Shown here: positions 1 through 8,965 of the stretch, piece after piece | How the letters are laid out: every line of letters begins with the position of its first letter | Numbering within the stretch: the stretch's first letter is position 1 | Assembly (NCBI GenBank): GCA_963696675.1 | Contig: CAVOLM010000069.1 | Coordinates: 62,001-126,000 of the forward strand | DNA from: DATBVX01 sp963696675 | GTDB taxonomy: Bacteria; Pseudomonadota; Gammaproteobacteria; Steroidobacterales; Steroidobacteraceae | Reading direction: 5' to 3' | DNA length: 64,000 nucleotides | Program-made: the position numbers and the translations under genes | The notes under the pieces: generated by a model | What the model was told of the DNA's origin: nothing | The model's input: only the letters and a program-made list of their open reading frames with translations | Database searches by the model: none

Positions 1-1537
1 TAAGGTCACCCGCAAAGTTCAGTTGCCCCATCTTCGTCCTGTATGTGTACGTCTGATTGTAGTCAGACGAAATCGTCTGCAACGCCGCGATCTGATCCGG
101 CGCTTCCAGGTTGAAGATGTTCACCGGGACGCAACCCGAGATCGGCGCGGTCGGCGTGCCGCACGTCGGCTGGCCGGTGCCTGCATCGATGAAGGACGGC
201 CCGAATGCATTGTTCAGCGCGGGCTGGAAGAGATAGCCGCTGGTATTGCTCGTCTGGTCGACCCGGCCGTAACCGCCCGAGACGTCCCAGGTCCAGCTCG
301 AATCCCCGATCGTGCCGCGCATGCCGAGGTTGACCTGCGAGCTGTCGGAGTTGAATTCGGCGTGACGCGTGCCGAGTGGGACCATGCGCCACGTCGCGTT
401 TGGATTCAGGCCGAGCGGAGTTTCAGCGCCGCCCAGGTCGTAGCCGAACGGGTTGTAGAGGTTCTGCGCTGAGATCACGACGTCATCGGCCCGCGAATCG
501 AACGGCAACTGAGCGATCTCCCAACCGGAGTGGGTCCGGTTGTACATGATCTCGCCATACGCCTCGGCCCAGTCGGCGATCTTGTAGTTGGCCTGCGTGA
601 AGAGGCCGCCGCGCTCCTGGGGAGTCAGGATCTTGTTGAGCGGCTGGTAGTTGTACAGATCGCTCGACGTGTCGAAGCAGCGATAGTCATTGAGGCTCGA
701 GCCCGCCGTGCCTTCCTTACGCGTGACCGAACCACAACCGAACTGCGCCTGCAGCGCAGGGTTCAGGGATACGCGGCCCGTTGGAACGCGGCTCGATCCG
801 CCCGCCTGTACGGAGCCGTTGTACAGGTAGAGCGCGTTCTTGGAGAACTCGCGATCACCCGCAGAAATGGCGTCCTGCTTGTTCCAGTTGAGCCCGAGCA
901 TGATGCTCGCCTTGTCGCTGCTCGCGCCCCACGACAAGTTGACAGACTGATGCTCGCCGTCGTTGCGGTCGGTCTGGCCGTACTCAACGCTGACATCAGC
1001 GCCGTCATAGTCCTTGCGGGTAATGAAGTTCACGACACCCGCGATGGCGTCCGAACCGTAGATCGCACCTGCGCCTTCCTTGAGGACTTCGACGCGCTCG
1101 ATCATGTTGACCGGAATCGAGTTGATGTCCACAGCGCTCGTGTTGTAACCAAGCGCACCGAGACGGCGGCCGTTGACGAGCACTAGCGTGCGCGCGGGCG
1201 TGAGGCCGCGCAGTTCGATGTTGGATGCGCCGTCGCCGCCACCGTTATTGACCTGAGGGTTCGTCGCCGCGCCGGCTACTGAGGGGACCTGCTGCAGCAG
1301 GTCACCGAGCGTCTGTACGCCGGACGCATCGATGGAACTGCGATCCAACGTGTACACCGGGCTCGCGGTCTCGAGATCGACGCGACGAATGCGCGATCCG
1401 GTGACGACGACGGTGCCGATTTCGCTCGCCGCGCTTTCCTGTTGGTCCTGGGCGAATGCAGTATCGGTAATCGGCGCTGCGGCTGCGGCCGCGAGCGCGA
1501 TGTGCACTGCCCTCCGAAGAACATTTGCAGTACTCAT
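1..1537 (-). CDS. TonB-dependent receptor, N-terminal two thirds (cut by window edge)
   Basis: Outer-membrane TonB-dependent receptor for active uptake of an unknown ligand. About 512 codons are visible and the frame stays open to base 1, so the C-terminal part of the beta-barrel is missing. The start ATG (complement of 1535-1537) follows a strong purine-rich GGAGGAGGA ribosome site. A signal peptide of about 29 residues ends at TAFAQ. It is followed by a variant TonB box region (SEIGTVVVTGSRIRR) and the plug domain with NIELRGL, the VLVNGRR motif, ERVEVLKEGAGAIYGSDAIAG and VVNFITRKDYDG. This is typical of the large receptor class of Xanthomonadales/Steroidobacterales-like bacteria. Substrate cannot be told from sequence. 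It reads in the same direction as the genes upstream but has a 376-bp leader, so it is probably transcribed separately. Confidence 0.93.
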   Translation of the reverse strand, partial: MSTANVLRRAVHIALAAAAAAPITDTAFAQDQQESAASEIGTVVVTGSRIRRVDLETASPVYTLDRSSIDASGVQTLGDLLQQVPSVAGAATNPQVNNGGGDGASNIELRGLTPARTLVLVNGRRLGALGYNTSAVDINSIPVNMIERVEVLKEGAGAIYGSDAIAGVVNFITRKDYDGADVSVEYGQTDRNDGEHQSVNLSWGASSDKASIMLGLNWNKQDAISAGDREFSKNALYLYNGSVQAGGSSRVPTGRVSLNPALQAQFGCGSVTRKEGTAGSSLNDYRCFDTSSDLYNYQPLNKILTPQERGGLFTQANYKIADWAEAYGEIMYNRTHSGWEIAQLPFDSRADDVVISAQNLYNPFGYDLGGAETPLGLNPNATWRMVPLGTRHAEFNSDSSQVNLGMRGTIGDSSWTWDVSGGYGRVDQTSNTSGYLFQPALNNAFGPSFIDAGTGQPTCGTPTAPISGCVPVNIFNLEAPDQIAALQTISSDYNQTYTYRTKMGQLNFAGDL

Positions 1538-1913
1538 TGAGGGAGTCCTCCTCCTCTGATCGACGTAATGAGATGCGAACATCCGCAATCCCTTGCGTGT
1601 ACCTCTCGATATTTCTTCATGCCGAATCGCCGCACTCGTTGCGGCGTCGTCACATGTGGGCGGCGATGATAGCAACGGGGAAACTTTTGTGGGAAGCGTT
1701 TTAGCCAAAAAACAACAGATAATTACGAAATTTTTCGCAGACTGCGATTGGGACGAACGCTGGGACGAATGCGCACATTCATCGAGGGAATTCGGCATTT
1801 TTGAAGGGGAGACAACCCGGTCAAGTTCAGTGGGCAGCCGGAAAGGCATCCCAACCGTTGTATTTGTTTCAAATGTGCAACAGCCCGCAGCGCGGCGCTG
1901 CCGGCTCTGTGGC
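1538..1913. other. Intergenic leader of the TonB receptor, with a hairpin
   Basis: No credible gene is present. An open frame on the plus strand through 1593-2036 has no homology-like composition and overlaps the next gene antisense. The region should contain the promoter of the receptor and the 3' end of the upstream gene. A perfect 7-bp stem, cgccgca (1628-1634) with tgcggcg (1640-1646) and a 5-base loop, lies in the transcribed leader about 90-110 bases before the receptor start. A locally AT-rich patch (about 1690-1735) contrasts with the GC-rich surroundings and is where I would look for the promoter. I could not fix -10/-35 boxes with confidence. Confidence 0.5.
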
Positions 1914-2357
1914 TCAGACAGCGTCGGCCGACGCGTCGAACATGACGTGCAGTGGCAGTTCGTCTACCTGGCGGGACTCGCCCTCGATCACATGAAAGAT
2001 GCGATAGAGGTAGGTGCCTTCGTTCGTTATTGGTAAGACATTGATGTTGAATGCCGAGCGCGAACGCCTGCCACGTTCCAGGCTGACCTCGATCCGCGAA
2101 GAGCCGAGTTCTGCACCCTGCGCATCGAACAGCCGGCATTCGATGATCCCTTTTTCTGGTACCGCGATGTCCGAGCGTTCGGTCTGCACCACCAGCACCG
2201 ACTGAACCTGCGCCGCCGCCGGCTTGCCGGCGGCCAGCGCATCGCTCATTGCATTCTTGGGTATATGCAGCTCATCGATGATGCCGAACAGCGTGACGTT
2301 GCTCGATCGCTGGTCGATCGAGAACCTTTCGCACAACAAGGCCCACCGATGTTTCAA
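1914..2357 (-). CDS. DUF6941-like conserved hypothetical protein
   Basis: A protein of 147 residues starting MKHRWALLCERFSIDQ and containing NVTLFGIIDELHIP. The opening pattern (a WALLCE-type start, a short helix, then a beta-rich body) resembles the DUF6941 family, whose function is unknown. There is no signal peptide or membrane segment, so it is likely cytoplasmic. The start lies 9 bases after the stop of the OmpA-family gene on the same strand, so the two may share a transcript. Assignment to DUF6941 is from memory of the family pattern and is moderate. Confidence 0.72.
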   Translation of the reverse strand: MKHRWALLCERFSIDQRSSNVTLFGIIDELHIPKNAMSDALAAGKPAAAQVQSVLVVQTERSDIAVPEKGIIECRLFDAQGAELGSSRIEVSLERGRRSRSAFNINVLPITNEGTYLYRIFHVIEGESRQVDELPLHVMFDASADAV

Positions 2358-2366
2358 GGATGCTCC

Positions 2367-3503
2367 TCAGCTCTGGTCCGTCCGCCGCAGCACGACGCGG
2401 CGATTCTGCGCCCGGCCTTCCGGTGTCGAATTCTCAGCGACCGGCTGCGACTCACCAAGACCTCGCGCCTCGAGACGCGACGGATCGATGCCCATGCTGA
2501 TGATGTAGTCGCGCACGGCCTTCGCTCTCTGCTCCGAGAGGCGCTGGTTGTAGCCGTCTGAGCCATTCGAATCCGTATGCCCTTCGATGATGCCGGTCGC
2601 CGAAGGCACGGCTTTCAGGAATTCCACTGCGAGATCGAGATCCTTGAACGACTCCGGCTTCAGCTTGCTCGAGTCGTTGTCGAAAAATACTTCGAGCTTG
2701 CGCGTCAGGCTGCAGCCCACGGTATCAACCTTGTCGCCGCGCGGCGTACCCGGGCACTTGTCGCGACTGTCGGGCACGCCATCACCGTCGCCATCGAGCT
2801 CACACCCCACCGTGTCGACGGGTGCGCCGGCCGGCGTGCCGGGGCAACGATCGAGATTGTCGGTAACGCCATCGCCATCGCTGTCGACAGGTGCGGGAGG
2901 TGGCGGCGGCGGGGGCAACGGCGGCGCTTCTTCAGCGAGGCAGGTATTGCCGCCCCAGTAGAACTGCAGCTTGAGGCCCGCCATGTAGTCGACGAGGCGA
3001 TCCTGCTGTCCGCCGACAAAATCATTTCGGCCGCGTATCTCGCCGCGCAGGATCATTCCACTACTGCAGTCCTGGGAGTGCCCCAGCGTCCACAGCACGC
3101 CGGCCCCGAGGTCGACATAAGGATTGGTCGAGTTGCTGGTCAGATCCGGGTTGTCTTCCTGAGCGCCACCGCCGATGAGGATGAAGGGCGAGATCCGGGA
3201 TTCGCGGTAGAACACGGCGAGAGCATTGACCCCGAACGATGTGATCTCGAGGTCGTTGCCGCCGGCGCCGTCAAACTTGCCGAGCCACGCGTCGGCCTCG
3301 ATGTTCCAGTACTTGTTAACCGCCTTGCCAAAGGCGAGGTTGGCAGCCCAGTCGTCATCGACGCTGCGCTGGTCATCCATCCACATCGCGTGCACGCCCG
3401 GCGCAAGGTACCAGCTGCCTTCGGGCTGACCAGCGCGCACGCTGCCAGACGCGACCAGCGCGAGAACTGTCATGAGCAGCGTCGCTGTGTATTTGGCGTT
3501 CAT
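2367..3503 (-). CDS. OmpA-family outer-membrane protein with TSP3 repeats
   Basis: Outer-membrane protein of 378 residues that probably anchors the outer membrane to peptidoglycan. A signal peptide ends near residue 24 (GSVRAG). Residues about 30-190 form an OmpA-type beta-barrel. A proline-rich linker (PPLPPPPPPPAP) follows, then two thrombospondin type-3 calcium-binding repeats (DSDGDGVTDNLDRCPGTP and DGDGDGVPDSRDKCPGTP). Residues about 265-375 are the OmpA/MotB peptidoglycan-binding domain, with EGHTDSNGSDGYNQRLSEQR and NRRVV near the end. Length and order match the OprF/OmpA class of gammaproteobacteria. The small downstream gene follows after 9 bases. Confidence 0.95.
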   Translation of the reverse strand: MNAKYTATLLMTVLALVASGSVRAGQPEGSWYLAPGVHAMWMDDQRSVDDDWAANLAFGKAVNKYWNIEADAWLGKFDGAGGNDLEITSFGVNALAVFYRESRISPFILIGGGAQEDNPDLTSNSTNPYVDLGAGVLWTLGHSQDCSSGMILRGEIRGRNDFVGGQQDRLVDYMAGLKLQFYWGGNTCLAEEAPPLPPPPPPPAPVDSDGDGVTDNLDRCPGTPAGAPVDTVGCELDGDGDGVPDSRDKCPGTPRGDKVDTVGCSLTRKLEVFFDNDSSKLKPESFKDLDLAVEFLKAVPSATGIIEGHTDSNGSDGYNQRLSEQRAKAVRDYIISMGIDPSRLEARGLGESQPVAENSTPEGRAQNRRVVLRRTDQS

Positions 3504-3579
3504 TGCACTCTCCCTGCCGGAACTCGCAAGCGCAGGCGGTTGTTGCAGCGTTATCGTGCCTGCGATCGGGCTTGGAATC

Positions 3580-4122
3580 TTAGCTTAAGAGATGGCGGAC
3601 GGGGTGATCCGAAGGACGGGGACCGGATGCTTGGGCAGAGCCGAAGGCGGGATGGATCACACGGTCACCGCTGTGGATACCGAGCCGTTCTGCCTCGCCG
3701 CCCGCGATTTCGATGACCGCCGTGACCACTCCCATCGAGCTGATCGTTGCCAGGGATTCGGGTTGTGCCTTGGGAGCGATGCGTATGACGCGCCCGTCGG
3801 CGGCCACGAACAGCATGTCGAGCGAAATGCGGGTGTTCTTCATCCACATGCTGACCGTCTGTGGCTGCGGAAACACGAACAGCATTCCGGTGAGCGGGTG
3901 CAACTCGGTCACGAACATGAGTCCCTGTGCGCGGCGTGACGGCGTATCGGCCACCCACACCGTGAGCTCATGGCGCTTCCCGTCACTTTGGATTTCGAGC
4001 TGTGAGCGCGGAAACGCGCTGAGTGGCTCGTGGTCGGCTTCCTGTGGCGCCGCCATAGCTGGGGCGCAGACGAATGCAGCAATCCACGGCACAAAGCGTG
4101 TGGCAAGTCGAGACAGGCTCAT
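3580..4122 (-). CDS. DUF192 family exported protein
   Basis: A protein of 180 residues with an N-terminal signal peptide (hydrophobic to about residue 24, APAMAAP) followed by a DUF192 domain. Recognisable family positions are VWVADTPSRRAQGLMF, the GMLFVFP stretch, SMWMKNTRISLDMLFV and the AVIEIAGGEAERLGI end. Proteins of this family are small, secreted or periplasmic beta proteins of unknown biochemical role. The start overlaps the stop of the upstream 208-residue gene by four bases (ATGA), so they are translationally coupled. A C-terminal tail of about 20 residues beyond the domain is not conserved-looking. Confidence 0.9.
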   Translation of the reverse strand: MSLSRLATRFVPWIAAFVCAPAMAAPQEADHEPLSAFPRSQLEIQSDGKRHELTVWVADTPSRRAQGLMFVTELHPLTGMLFVFPQPQTVSMWMKNTRISLDMLFVAADGRVIRIAPKAQPESLATISSMGVVTAVIEIAGGEAERLGIHSGDRVIHPAFGSAQASGPRPSDHPVRHLLS

Positions 4123-4745
4123 GAACTATGGGCTTCGCTGTTTGAGGGGTCGACACCCGTGTAGATGACCTGGCCCGCAAAGTCAAAAGTGCTCATCAGC
4201 ACGCTGGCATCGCCGCCGACCGCGTGAGCGGGTTGCATGCAAAAGCCGCGGCCGGTAATCCGATAGGTGCGCGATTCCTTGCGCCAGGGCGTGATCAACT
4301 GCTGCCTGAGGTCATCGACCGTGCACTTGTCATCGCCCAGCGTGCCATAGATGCGCGCGCGACCCTCCTCGATGATCGTGACGTTTGCCGGCAGCACGCG
4401 ACCGGAGCTGCTTTCGCTCAGGCCCGCAATACCGAGCACGATCACGAGGCGCTGCGCGCTGCCCTCAAGGGTGCGGCTGAAGCTGAGACGCACGCCGTTT
4501 CCGTCCGGGCGAGGCATCCCCTCGCACTGCGTTCCGGAATTGGCCCAGTCGAGTTTGAGCTCGAGCGCACCGTCGAGGCGTGCACGCAAGAACCCGTCAC
4601 CGGACGCCAGGCATCCACCGCTTGAAATCTTCGCGGCCGGAGCATCGTGAAGCAGCGGCTTGGCCGCGGTCCGATATCGCTCAATGAGAAATGCCGCGGC
4701 AATCACCGCGAGCAGGGTGCCGGCGATCGCGATCGTGCGTTTCAA
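4119..4745 (-). CDS. Membrane-anchored hypothetical protein
   Basis: I do not recognise this 208-residue protein. One N-terminal hydrophobic helix (about residues 5-20, IAIAGTLLAVIAAAFLI) anchors it with the rest presumably periplasmic. The soluble part has four cysteines (in GGCLASGDG, TQCEGMP, DDKCTVDD and RGFCMQP), which could form two disulfides in the periplasm. It overlaps the DUF192 gene by ATGA and lies 31 bases after the sensor-domain gene, so it is probably the third gene of a padR-sensor-208aa-DUF192 transcript. Function is unknown. Confidence 0.75.
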   Translation of the reverse strand: MKRTIAIAGTLLAVIAAAFLIERYRTAAKPLLHDAPAAKISSGGCLASGDGFLRARLDGALELKLDWANSGTQCEGMPRPDGNGVRLSFSRTLEGSAQRLVIVLGIAGLSESSSGRVLPANVTIIEEGRARIYGTLGDDKCTVDDLRQQLITPWRKESRTYRITGRGFCMQPAHAVGGDASVLMSTFDFAGQVIYTGVDPSNSEAHSS

Positions 4746-4776
4746 TCCGCGTCCTGTAACTGCGCTGAGGAAGGCG

Positions 4777-5679
4777 CTAGCTTACCGGACGCACGAGCAA
4801 TGCCTTGGCGAGGTGTCCGTGCATGTAGCCAATCCCCTTGGCCAGGTGCAGCACGAGCGTGAGTACGAGAACACCAAATGCGACCGCGAAGGGAATCGCC
4901 CATGGCTCCATTCCGTTGATGTCGAGGTCACCCGAGACATGAATGAAGCCAGCCAGGTGCAATGCCCAGAAAATTGGGCCGAAGATCATGCCCAGGCCGA
5001 TCGCAAGTCCGGCCGTGGCGATCGTGAAATAAGCGATGCCAAGGGGGAGCTTCAGAATCATGTAGAAGAGCGCCGTCCAGGTGTGACGATCCTTCAGGAT
5101 GCCGACGACGCGCTCGTACCACGGGGCCGTGGTCGAGGCGTGTGCCGGGCGGCGCGGCATGCGCGTACCGGTCAGACCCTCCACCATGCGACCCTCGGCC
5201 ATCGCGAGCGCCCGCACCAGCCCGAGGAACAAGAGAAAGAACGGGAAGCCGATGATGAGGATCATCGTGCCCGCGGAAATGGCGAGCCCGGTTATCGCCA
5301 CCGTGAAGTAGACAATGCCGGTCACCAGTGACAGCAACATGAAGAACAACGACGTGTATGCGCGCCAATCGGTGTACACGCTGAAAAACTTGCCCAGCGC
5401 GTTTCGCGACGCGCGGCGTGGCGGGGTAGCCAGGGCCGCGCGAACCGTGGCCTCGGTGGTGCGATAGGCGTCGGCGACTTCCTCGGGCGCGCCATACGTG
5501 CTCGCAATCAACTCGAGGACGTCGGCTTCCGACTTGCCCGGATGTTGCGCCACCTCCGCGCGCAGGTACTCCTCGGCATCGTAGAGGGCATCCTGTTGCA
5601 GCGCCGGATCCTCCCCGGCGAGAGCGGCCTTCAGTTGTTCGAGGTACTGCTCGACGGAACGCGGTGCGGAGCGGGACAT
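4777..5679 (-). CDS. Membrane sensor-domain protein with HAAS/DUF1700-like N-terminus
   Basis: A 300-residue inner-membrane protein. Residues 1-85 are soluble and helical with the pattern VEQYLEQLKAAL...DALYDAEEYLRAE, as in HAAS/DUF1700 domains that sit beside PadR regulators. Residues about 95-300 hold a duplicated unit of two membrane helices (FFMLLSLVTGIVYFTVAITG and FYMILKLPLGIAYFTIATAG), the pattern of the putative sensor domain (PF13796-like). It starts 16 bases after the stop of the PadR gene. The PadR/HAAS pairing is a known arrangement in which the membrane protein is the regulated partner; the signal is unknown. Confidence 0.87.
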   Translation of the reverse strand: MSRSAPRSVEQYLEQLKAALAGEDPALQQDALYDAEEYLRAEVAQHPGKSEADVLELIASTYGAPEEVADAYRTTEATVRAALATPPRRASRNALGKFFSVYTDWRAYTSLFFMLLSLVTGIVYFTVAITGLAISAGTMILIIGFPFFLLFLGLVRALAMAEGRMVEGLTGTRMPRRPAHASTTAPWYERVVGILKDRHTWTALFYMILKLPLGIAYFTIATAGLAIGLGMIFGPIFWALHLAGFIHVSGDLDINGMEPWAIPFAVAFGVLVLTLVLHLAKGIGYMHGHLAKALLVRPVS

Positions 5680-5695
5680 CTTGGGAATCTCCTGA

Positions 5696-6106
5696 TCAGT
5701 CGGTTCGGCCGCTGCCGGAAGAGGGCCGGGTAAAGAGGTCGACGAAGTCGCGCGTCTGTTGCCAGATCCCCAGCCATTGCTGAAGGACCGCGCGGCCTTG
5801 CTCGGTGATGCGGTAGTAGCGGCGAGGCGGGCCCGAGTAGGACGGAACGACGCGGCTGGCGAGCAGCCCGCTGGCGGCCATATTGCGCAGGACCGGATAC
5901 AGCGCGCCTTGCTTGACGACGTTGAGACCGGGCGCGACTGCCTGGAGCTGCTTGGCGATCTGGTAGCCGTACAGGTCTTCGCCGGCGCGATCGAGCACGG
6001 AGAGCAGTACCAGAGCGATCAGCCCGGCGTTCAACTCGCGCTGGAACTTCCTCTCCGCGGAATCGAGGCCGGCTTCGGAATCGCTTGCTTGATCATCTAA
6101 CGCCAT
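5696..6106 (-). CDS. PadR-family transcriptional regulator
   Basis: A winged-helix repressor of about 136 residues. The core GLIALVLLSVLDRAGEDLYG, the helix YQIAKQLQAV, VVKQGALYPVLRNMAASGLL and the wing SGPPRRYYRITEQGRAVL are diagnostic of PadR. I prefer the ATG at 6106 because a GTGAG precedes it. An upstream in-frame ATG at 6142 would lie only six bases from the predicted -10 box. The operon continues into the sensor-domain gene after 16 bases. The promoter (6148-6175) overlaps an imperfect palindrome, suggesting autorepression. The effector is unknown. Confidence 0.93.
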   Translation of the reverse strand: MALDDQASDSEAGLDSAERKFQRELNAGLIALVLLSVLDRAGEDLYGYQIAKQLQAVAPGLNVVKQGALYPVLRNMAASGLLASRVVPSYSGPPRRYYRITEQGRAVLQQWLGIWQQTRDFVDLFTRPSSGSGRTD

Positions 6107-6147
6107 GCACGGCTCACGGTGATGTGATTGGCTACAGTGCACAGTAG

Positions 6148-6175
6148 TTAATACTATTTAGTAAATACTAGTCAA
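6148..6175 (-). promoter_or_regulatory. padR promoter overlapped by a palindromic operator candidate
   Basis: Reading the minus strand, TTGACT (6175-6170) and TATTAA (6153-6148) are separated by 16 bases, a reasonable sigma-70 promoter 42 bases before the padR start. The spacer is filled by a 19-base near-palindrome (6152-6170), TACTATTTAGTAAATACTA, symmetric about G6161 with only the C/C pair mismatched. Its AT-richness stands out in a GC-rich window. A repressor bound here would block RNA polymerase, which fits PadR autoregulation. The divergent gene glgP starts at 6279, so the site could also influence it. Confidence 0.6.
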
Positions 6176-6278
6176 GAAAGATTTAGCTACTCAAGACGTT
6201 AAGCCAAGAGAGCTTTTCAGAACGCCGCCGGACCGATGCTAGACTCCGGTGCCTTCTCTACTTCCAGTCCATAGCTGA

Positions 6279-8880
6279 ATGAACTCCACTCGTTTTGCCG
6301 TTGAGGTCAATCCCGCGCTTCCCCCTGCTCTGGCTCGGCTTGCCGAGCTCGCCAGCAACCTGCGCTTTTCATGGCACCGGCCGACCCGGGCGCTGTTTTC
6401 CTCACTCGATCCGGAGCTGTGGCGTGATGTCGGCGGCAATCCGCGCGTGTTCCTGCGTTGCGTGGATCAGGCCGTGCTCGATCGCGCCGCGACGGACGCT
6501 GCTTATCTGGAGCGCTACGGAAAGGTGCTCGCAGGTTTCGACACCTACCTCAACGAGATCCCGCCCCATGAGAGCCAGGCGAGTCAGGGTACGGGACTCG
6601 TGGCGTACTTTTGCGCCGAGTACGGCTTTCACGAGAGTTTCCAGATCTACTCGGGCGGCTTGGGCGTGCTCGCCGGAGATCATTGCAAGACCGCGAGTGA
6701 TCTCGCGCTGCCATTCGTCGCGGTGGGCCTGCTGTACACCGAGGGCTACTTCACCCAGACGATCGACAAGGAAGGCAATCAGGTTGCTCACTATCGCGAG
6801 CACGATCGCGCCGATCTGCCGGTCGAGCCCGCGCTCGATCGCGCTGGCAAGGAAGTGCGGATCTCCTGTCGGCTTGCGCGGCCGCGACGTCCACGTGCGC
6901 GTCTGGCAGGCGAAGGTCGGGCGCGTCCCCGTCTATCTGCTCGACACCAACCTCGCTGAGAACGCCCCTTCTGATCGGGAGATCACGCACAAGCTCTACG
7001 GCGGCGATGAGAACGTACGCATCCAGCAGGAGATCGTGCTCGGGATCGGTGGCGGCAAAGCCCTGCGTGCTCTCGGGCTGGAACCGTCGGTCTGGCACAT
7101 CAACGAGGGACACGCGGCATTCCTGGTCGTCGAGCTGATCCGCGAAAAGGTCGCGCGCGGACTCGATTTCGCCGCTGCACGCGAGGCTGTGGCAGCCGCG
7201 TGCGTCTTTACGACGCACACGCCGGTCGCCGCCGGCCACGACGTGTTCAGCCCGGAGCTGGTGCTCGGTCATCTGGGCGAGCTGGTGCAGGAACTCAAGA
7301 TCGACCCCGAGACGTTCCTGCGCCTGGGGCGCCCGCCGCAGGGCGGCAATCACTTCAACATGACGCGGCTCGCGCTCAACGGCTCGCGTCACCACAACGG
7401 CGTCAGCCGTATTCACGGCGGCGTGTCCGCTCGCATCGTTGCGGACAATTGGCCCGAGGTGCCCCCGGAAGACAATCCGGTCGGCTACATCACCAACGGC
7501 GTGCACCTGCCCACGTTCCTGTTCCAGCCCTGGGCCGAATTCTTCGACCGGTCCCTGGGGCAGAGCTGGCGCGCGCGATTGAACGAGGAAGCATTCTGGC
7601 AGCGGCTCCACGAGACCGCCGATGAATCGTTCTGGGCAGTCCGGCAGGCAGTCAAGGTGGAAGTGCTGCAGGGATTGCGCGCGCGGCTCCAGGTCCAGTG
7701 CGCGCATAACAGCATCAGCGATGCGCACTACCAGCGCCTGACCCGCTTTCTCAATCCCGCCAACCCGAACGTCCTGACCATCGGCTTCGCGCGTCGCTTC
7801 GCGACCTACAAGCGCGCCACGCTTCTTTTCAACGACCTCGCGCGCCTCTCTGCCATCGTGGGCAATCCGGATCGGCCCGTCATCTTTGTGTTTGCCGGCA
7901 AATCGCATCCCGCCGATGAGCCGGCACGCAAGCTCCTGCGCGACGTCAATACCATCAGCACCAGCGCTGATTTCTTCGGGCGCGTGATCTTCGTCGAGGA
8001 CTACGACATGGCGCTTGCGCGCCTGCTGGTCGCGGGTGTCGATGTGTGGCTCAACAACCCGATCTCGCCGCTCGAGGCGAGCGGAACTTCCGGCATCAAG
8101 GCCGCGATCAACGGCACGCTCAATCTGAGCGTGCTCGACGGCTGGTGGGCGGAGGGGTTCGACGGCGAGAACGGCTGGGCAGTCGTATCAGCCGACAGCG
8201 GCAACGAGCAGGAGCGCGATCGCGAGGATGCGCAGACGCTCTACGAGCTGCTCGAGGATGAGGTGATCCCTCTCTACTACTCGCGCAACGAGCAGGGGTT
8301 CTCGCCGGGGTGGGTCGCGAAGTCCAAGCGCTCGATGGCCACGATCATCCCGCACTTCAACATGCGCCCGGTGCTCGAGAACTACGTCGCCGGGCTGTAC
8401 CGACCGGCAGCGCAGTGCGCGCAAGCGCTGGCCGGCGATGGATTCAGGGGCGCACAGGCGCTGGCGGCATGGAAAGAGAAGGTGCAGCGAGCGTGGGGCC
8501 GCGTCGGATTGCGGCATCTCGACTCGGTGCCCCGACGACTGGACTACGGCGCTCACCTGCAAACGCGCGTCGCCGCGTTTCTCAATGGACTCGATCCGGG
8601 CGACGTGCGCGTGGAGCTGGTACTGCGGCGCGAGATGCCGGACGGGCGCGGTGAGCCGCCGCGCTATACCTCATTTGGCACCGGCGACGCGGGCGCGATC
8701 CCGGGAATCGTTCGTGAGCCTTTCACTTACGCGGGTGAGCGTGACAGCGACGACTCGCACGTGTTCCGTGTGGATTCTGCGCCGCCCTGGTGCGGTCGCA
8801 TGAGCGCGCAAGTGCGTATCGTTCCGCATCACGATCTGTTGTCGCACCCCTATGAGATGGGCCTGATGAAGTGGATGTAG
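6279..8880 (+). CDS. glgP: Alpha-glucan (glycogen/maltodextrin) phosphorylase, one frameshift
   Basis: GT35 phosphorylase that releases glucose-1-phosphate from glycogen or maltodextrin using pyridoxal phosphate. The corrected protein is about 866 residues and starts with the DUF3417-type segment LARLAELASNLRFSWHRP found in the long bacterial/archaeal subfamily. Family signatures are EYGFHESFQIYSGGLGVLAGD, HINEGHAAF, ARRFATYKRATLL and the PLP region LEASGTSGIKAAINGTLNLS with the lysine. The frame breaks near 6865-6868: removing one base there joins KEVRIS to VGLRGRDVHVRVW. It starts the glycogen island and converges on glgB. Its TAG abuts the nested palindrome at 8880. Confidence 0.95.
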
Positions 8881-8965
8881 GTACCAGGTTCACTTGCGTA
8901 ACGAATTGCATAACTTCACTGGGCACCCAAGTTATGCAAGTGGTTATGCAAGTGAACCTGGTACC
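8880..8965. repeat. Nested perfect-arm palindrome between glgP and glgB
   Basis: Outer arms 8880-8902 and 8943-8965 are 23 bases each and complementary with one mismatch. They begin and end with GGTACC. A second, inner pair, ttgcataactt (8906-8916) and aagttatgcaa (8929-8939), is perfect over 11 bases. The right half also contains a 12-base tandem duplication, gttatgcaagtg at 8931-8942 and 8943-8954. The element starts on the last base of the glgP stop codon, and the glgB stop (8944-8946) lies inside it. It could act as a bidirectional terminator without a U-tract, or be a small REP/MITE-like mobile palindrome. Confidence 0.8.

Noticed and set aside
1593..2036. Open frame of 147 codons on the plus strand
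   Set aside because: It overlaps the start region of the DUF6941-like gene antisense and has no family-like pattern or ribosome site.
2577..3716. Long plus-strand open frame
   Set aside because: It is the antisense shadow of the OmpA-family gene; the minus strand has a signal peptide, TSP3 repeats and an OmpA domain.
6279..8880. Programmed frameshifting in glgP
   Set aside because: No slippery heptamer or hairpin lies at the break; similar breaks occur all over the window, so a sequencing error is more likely.
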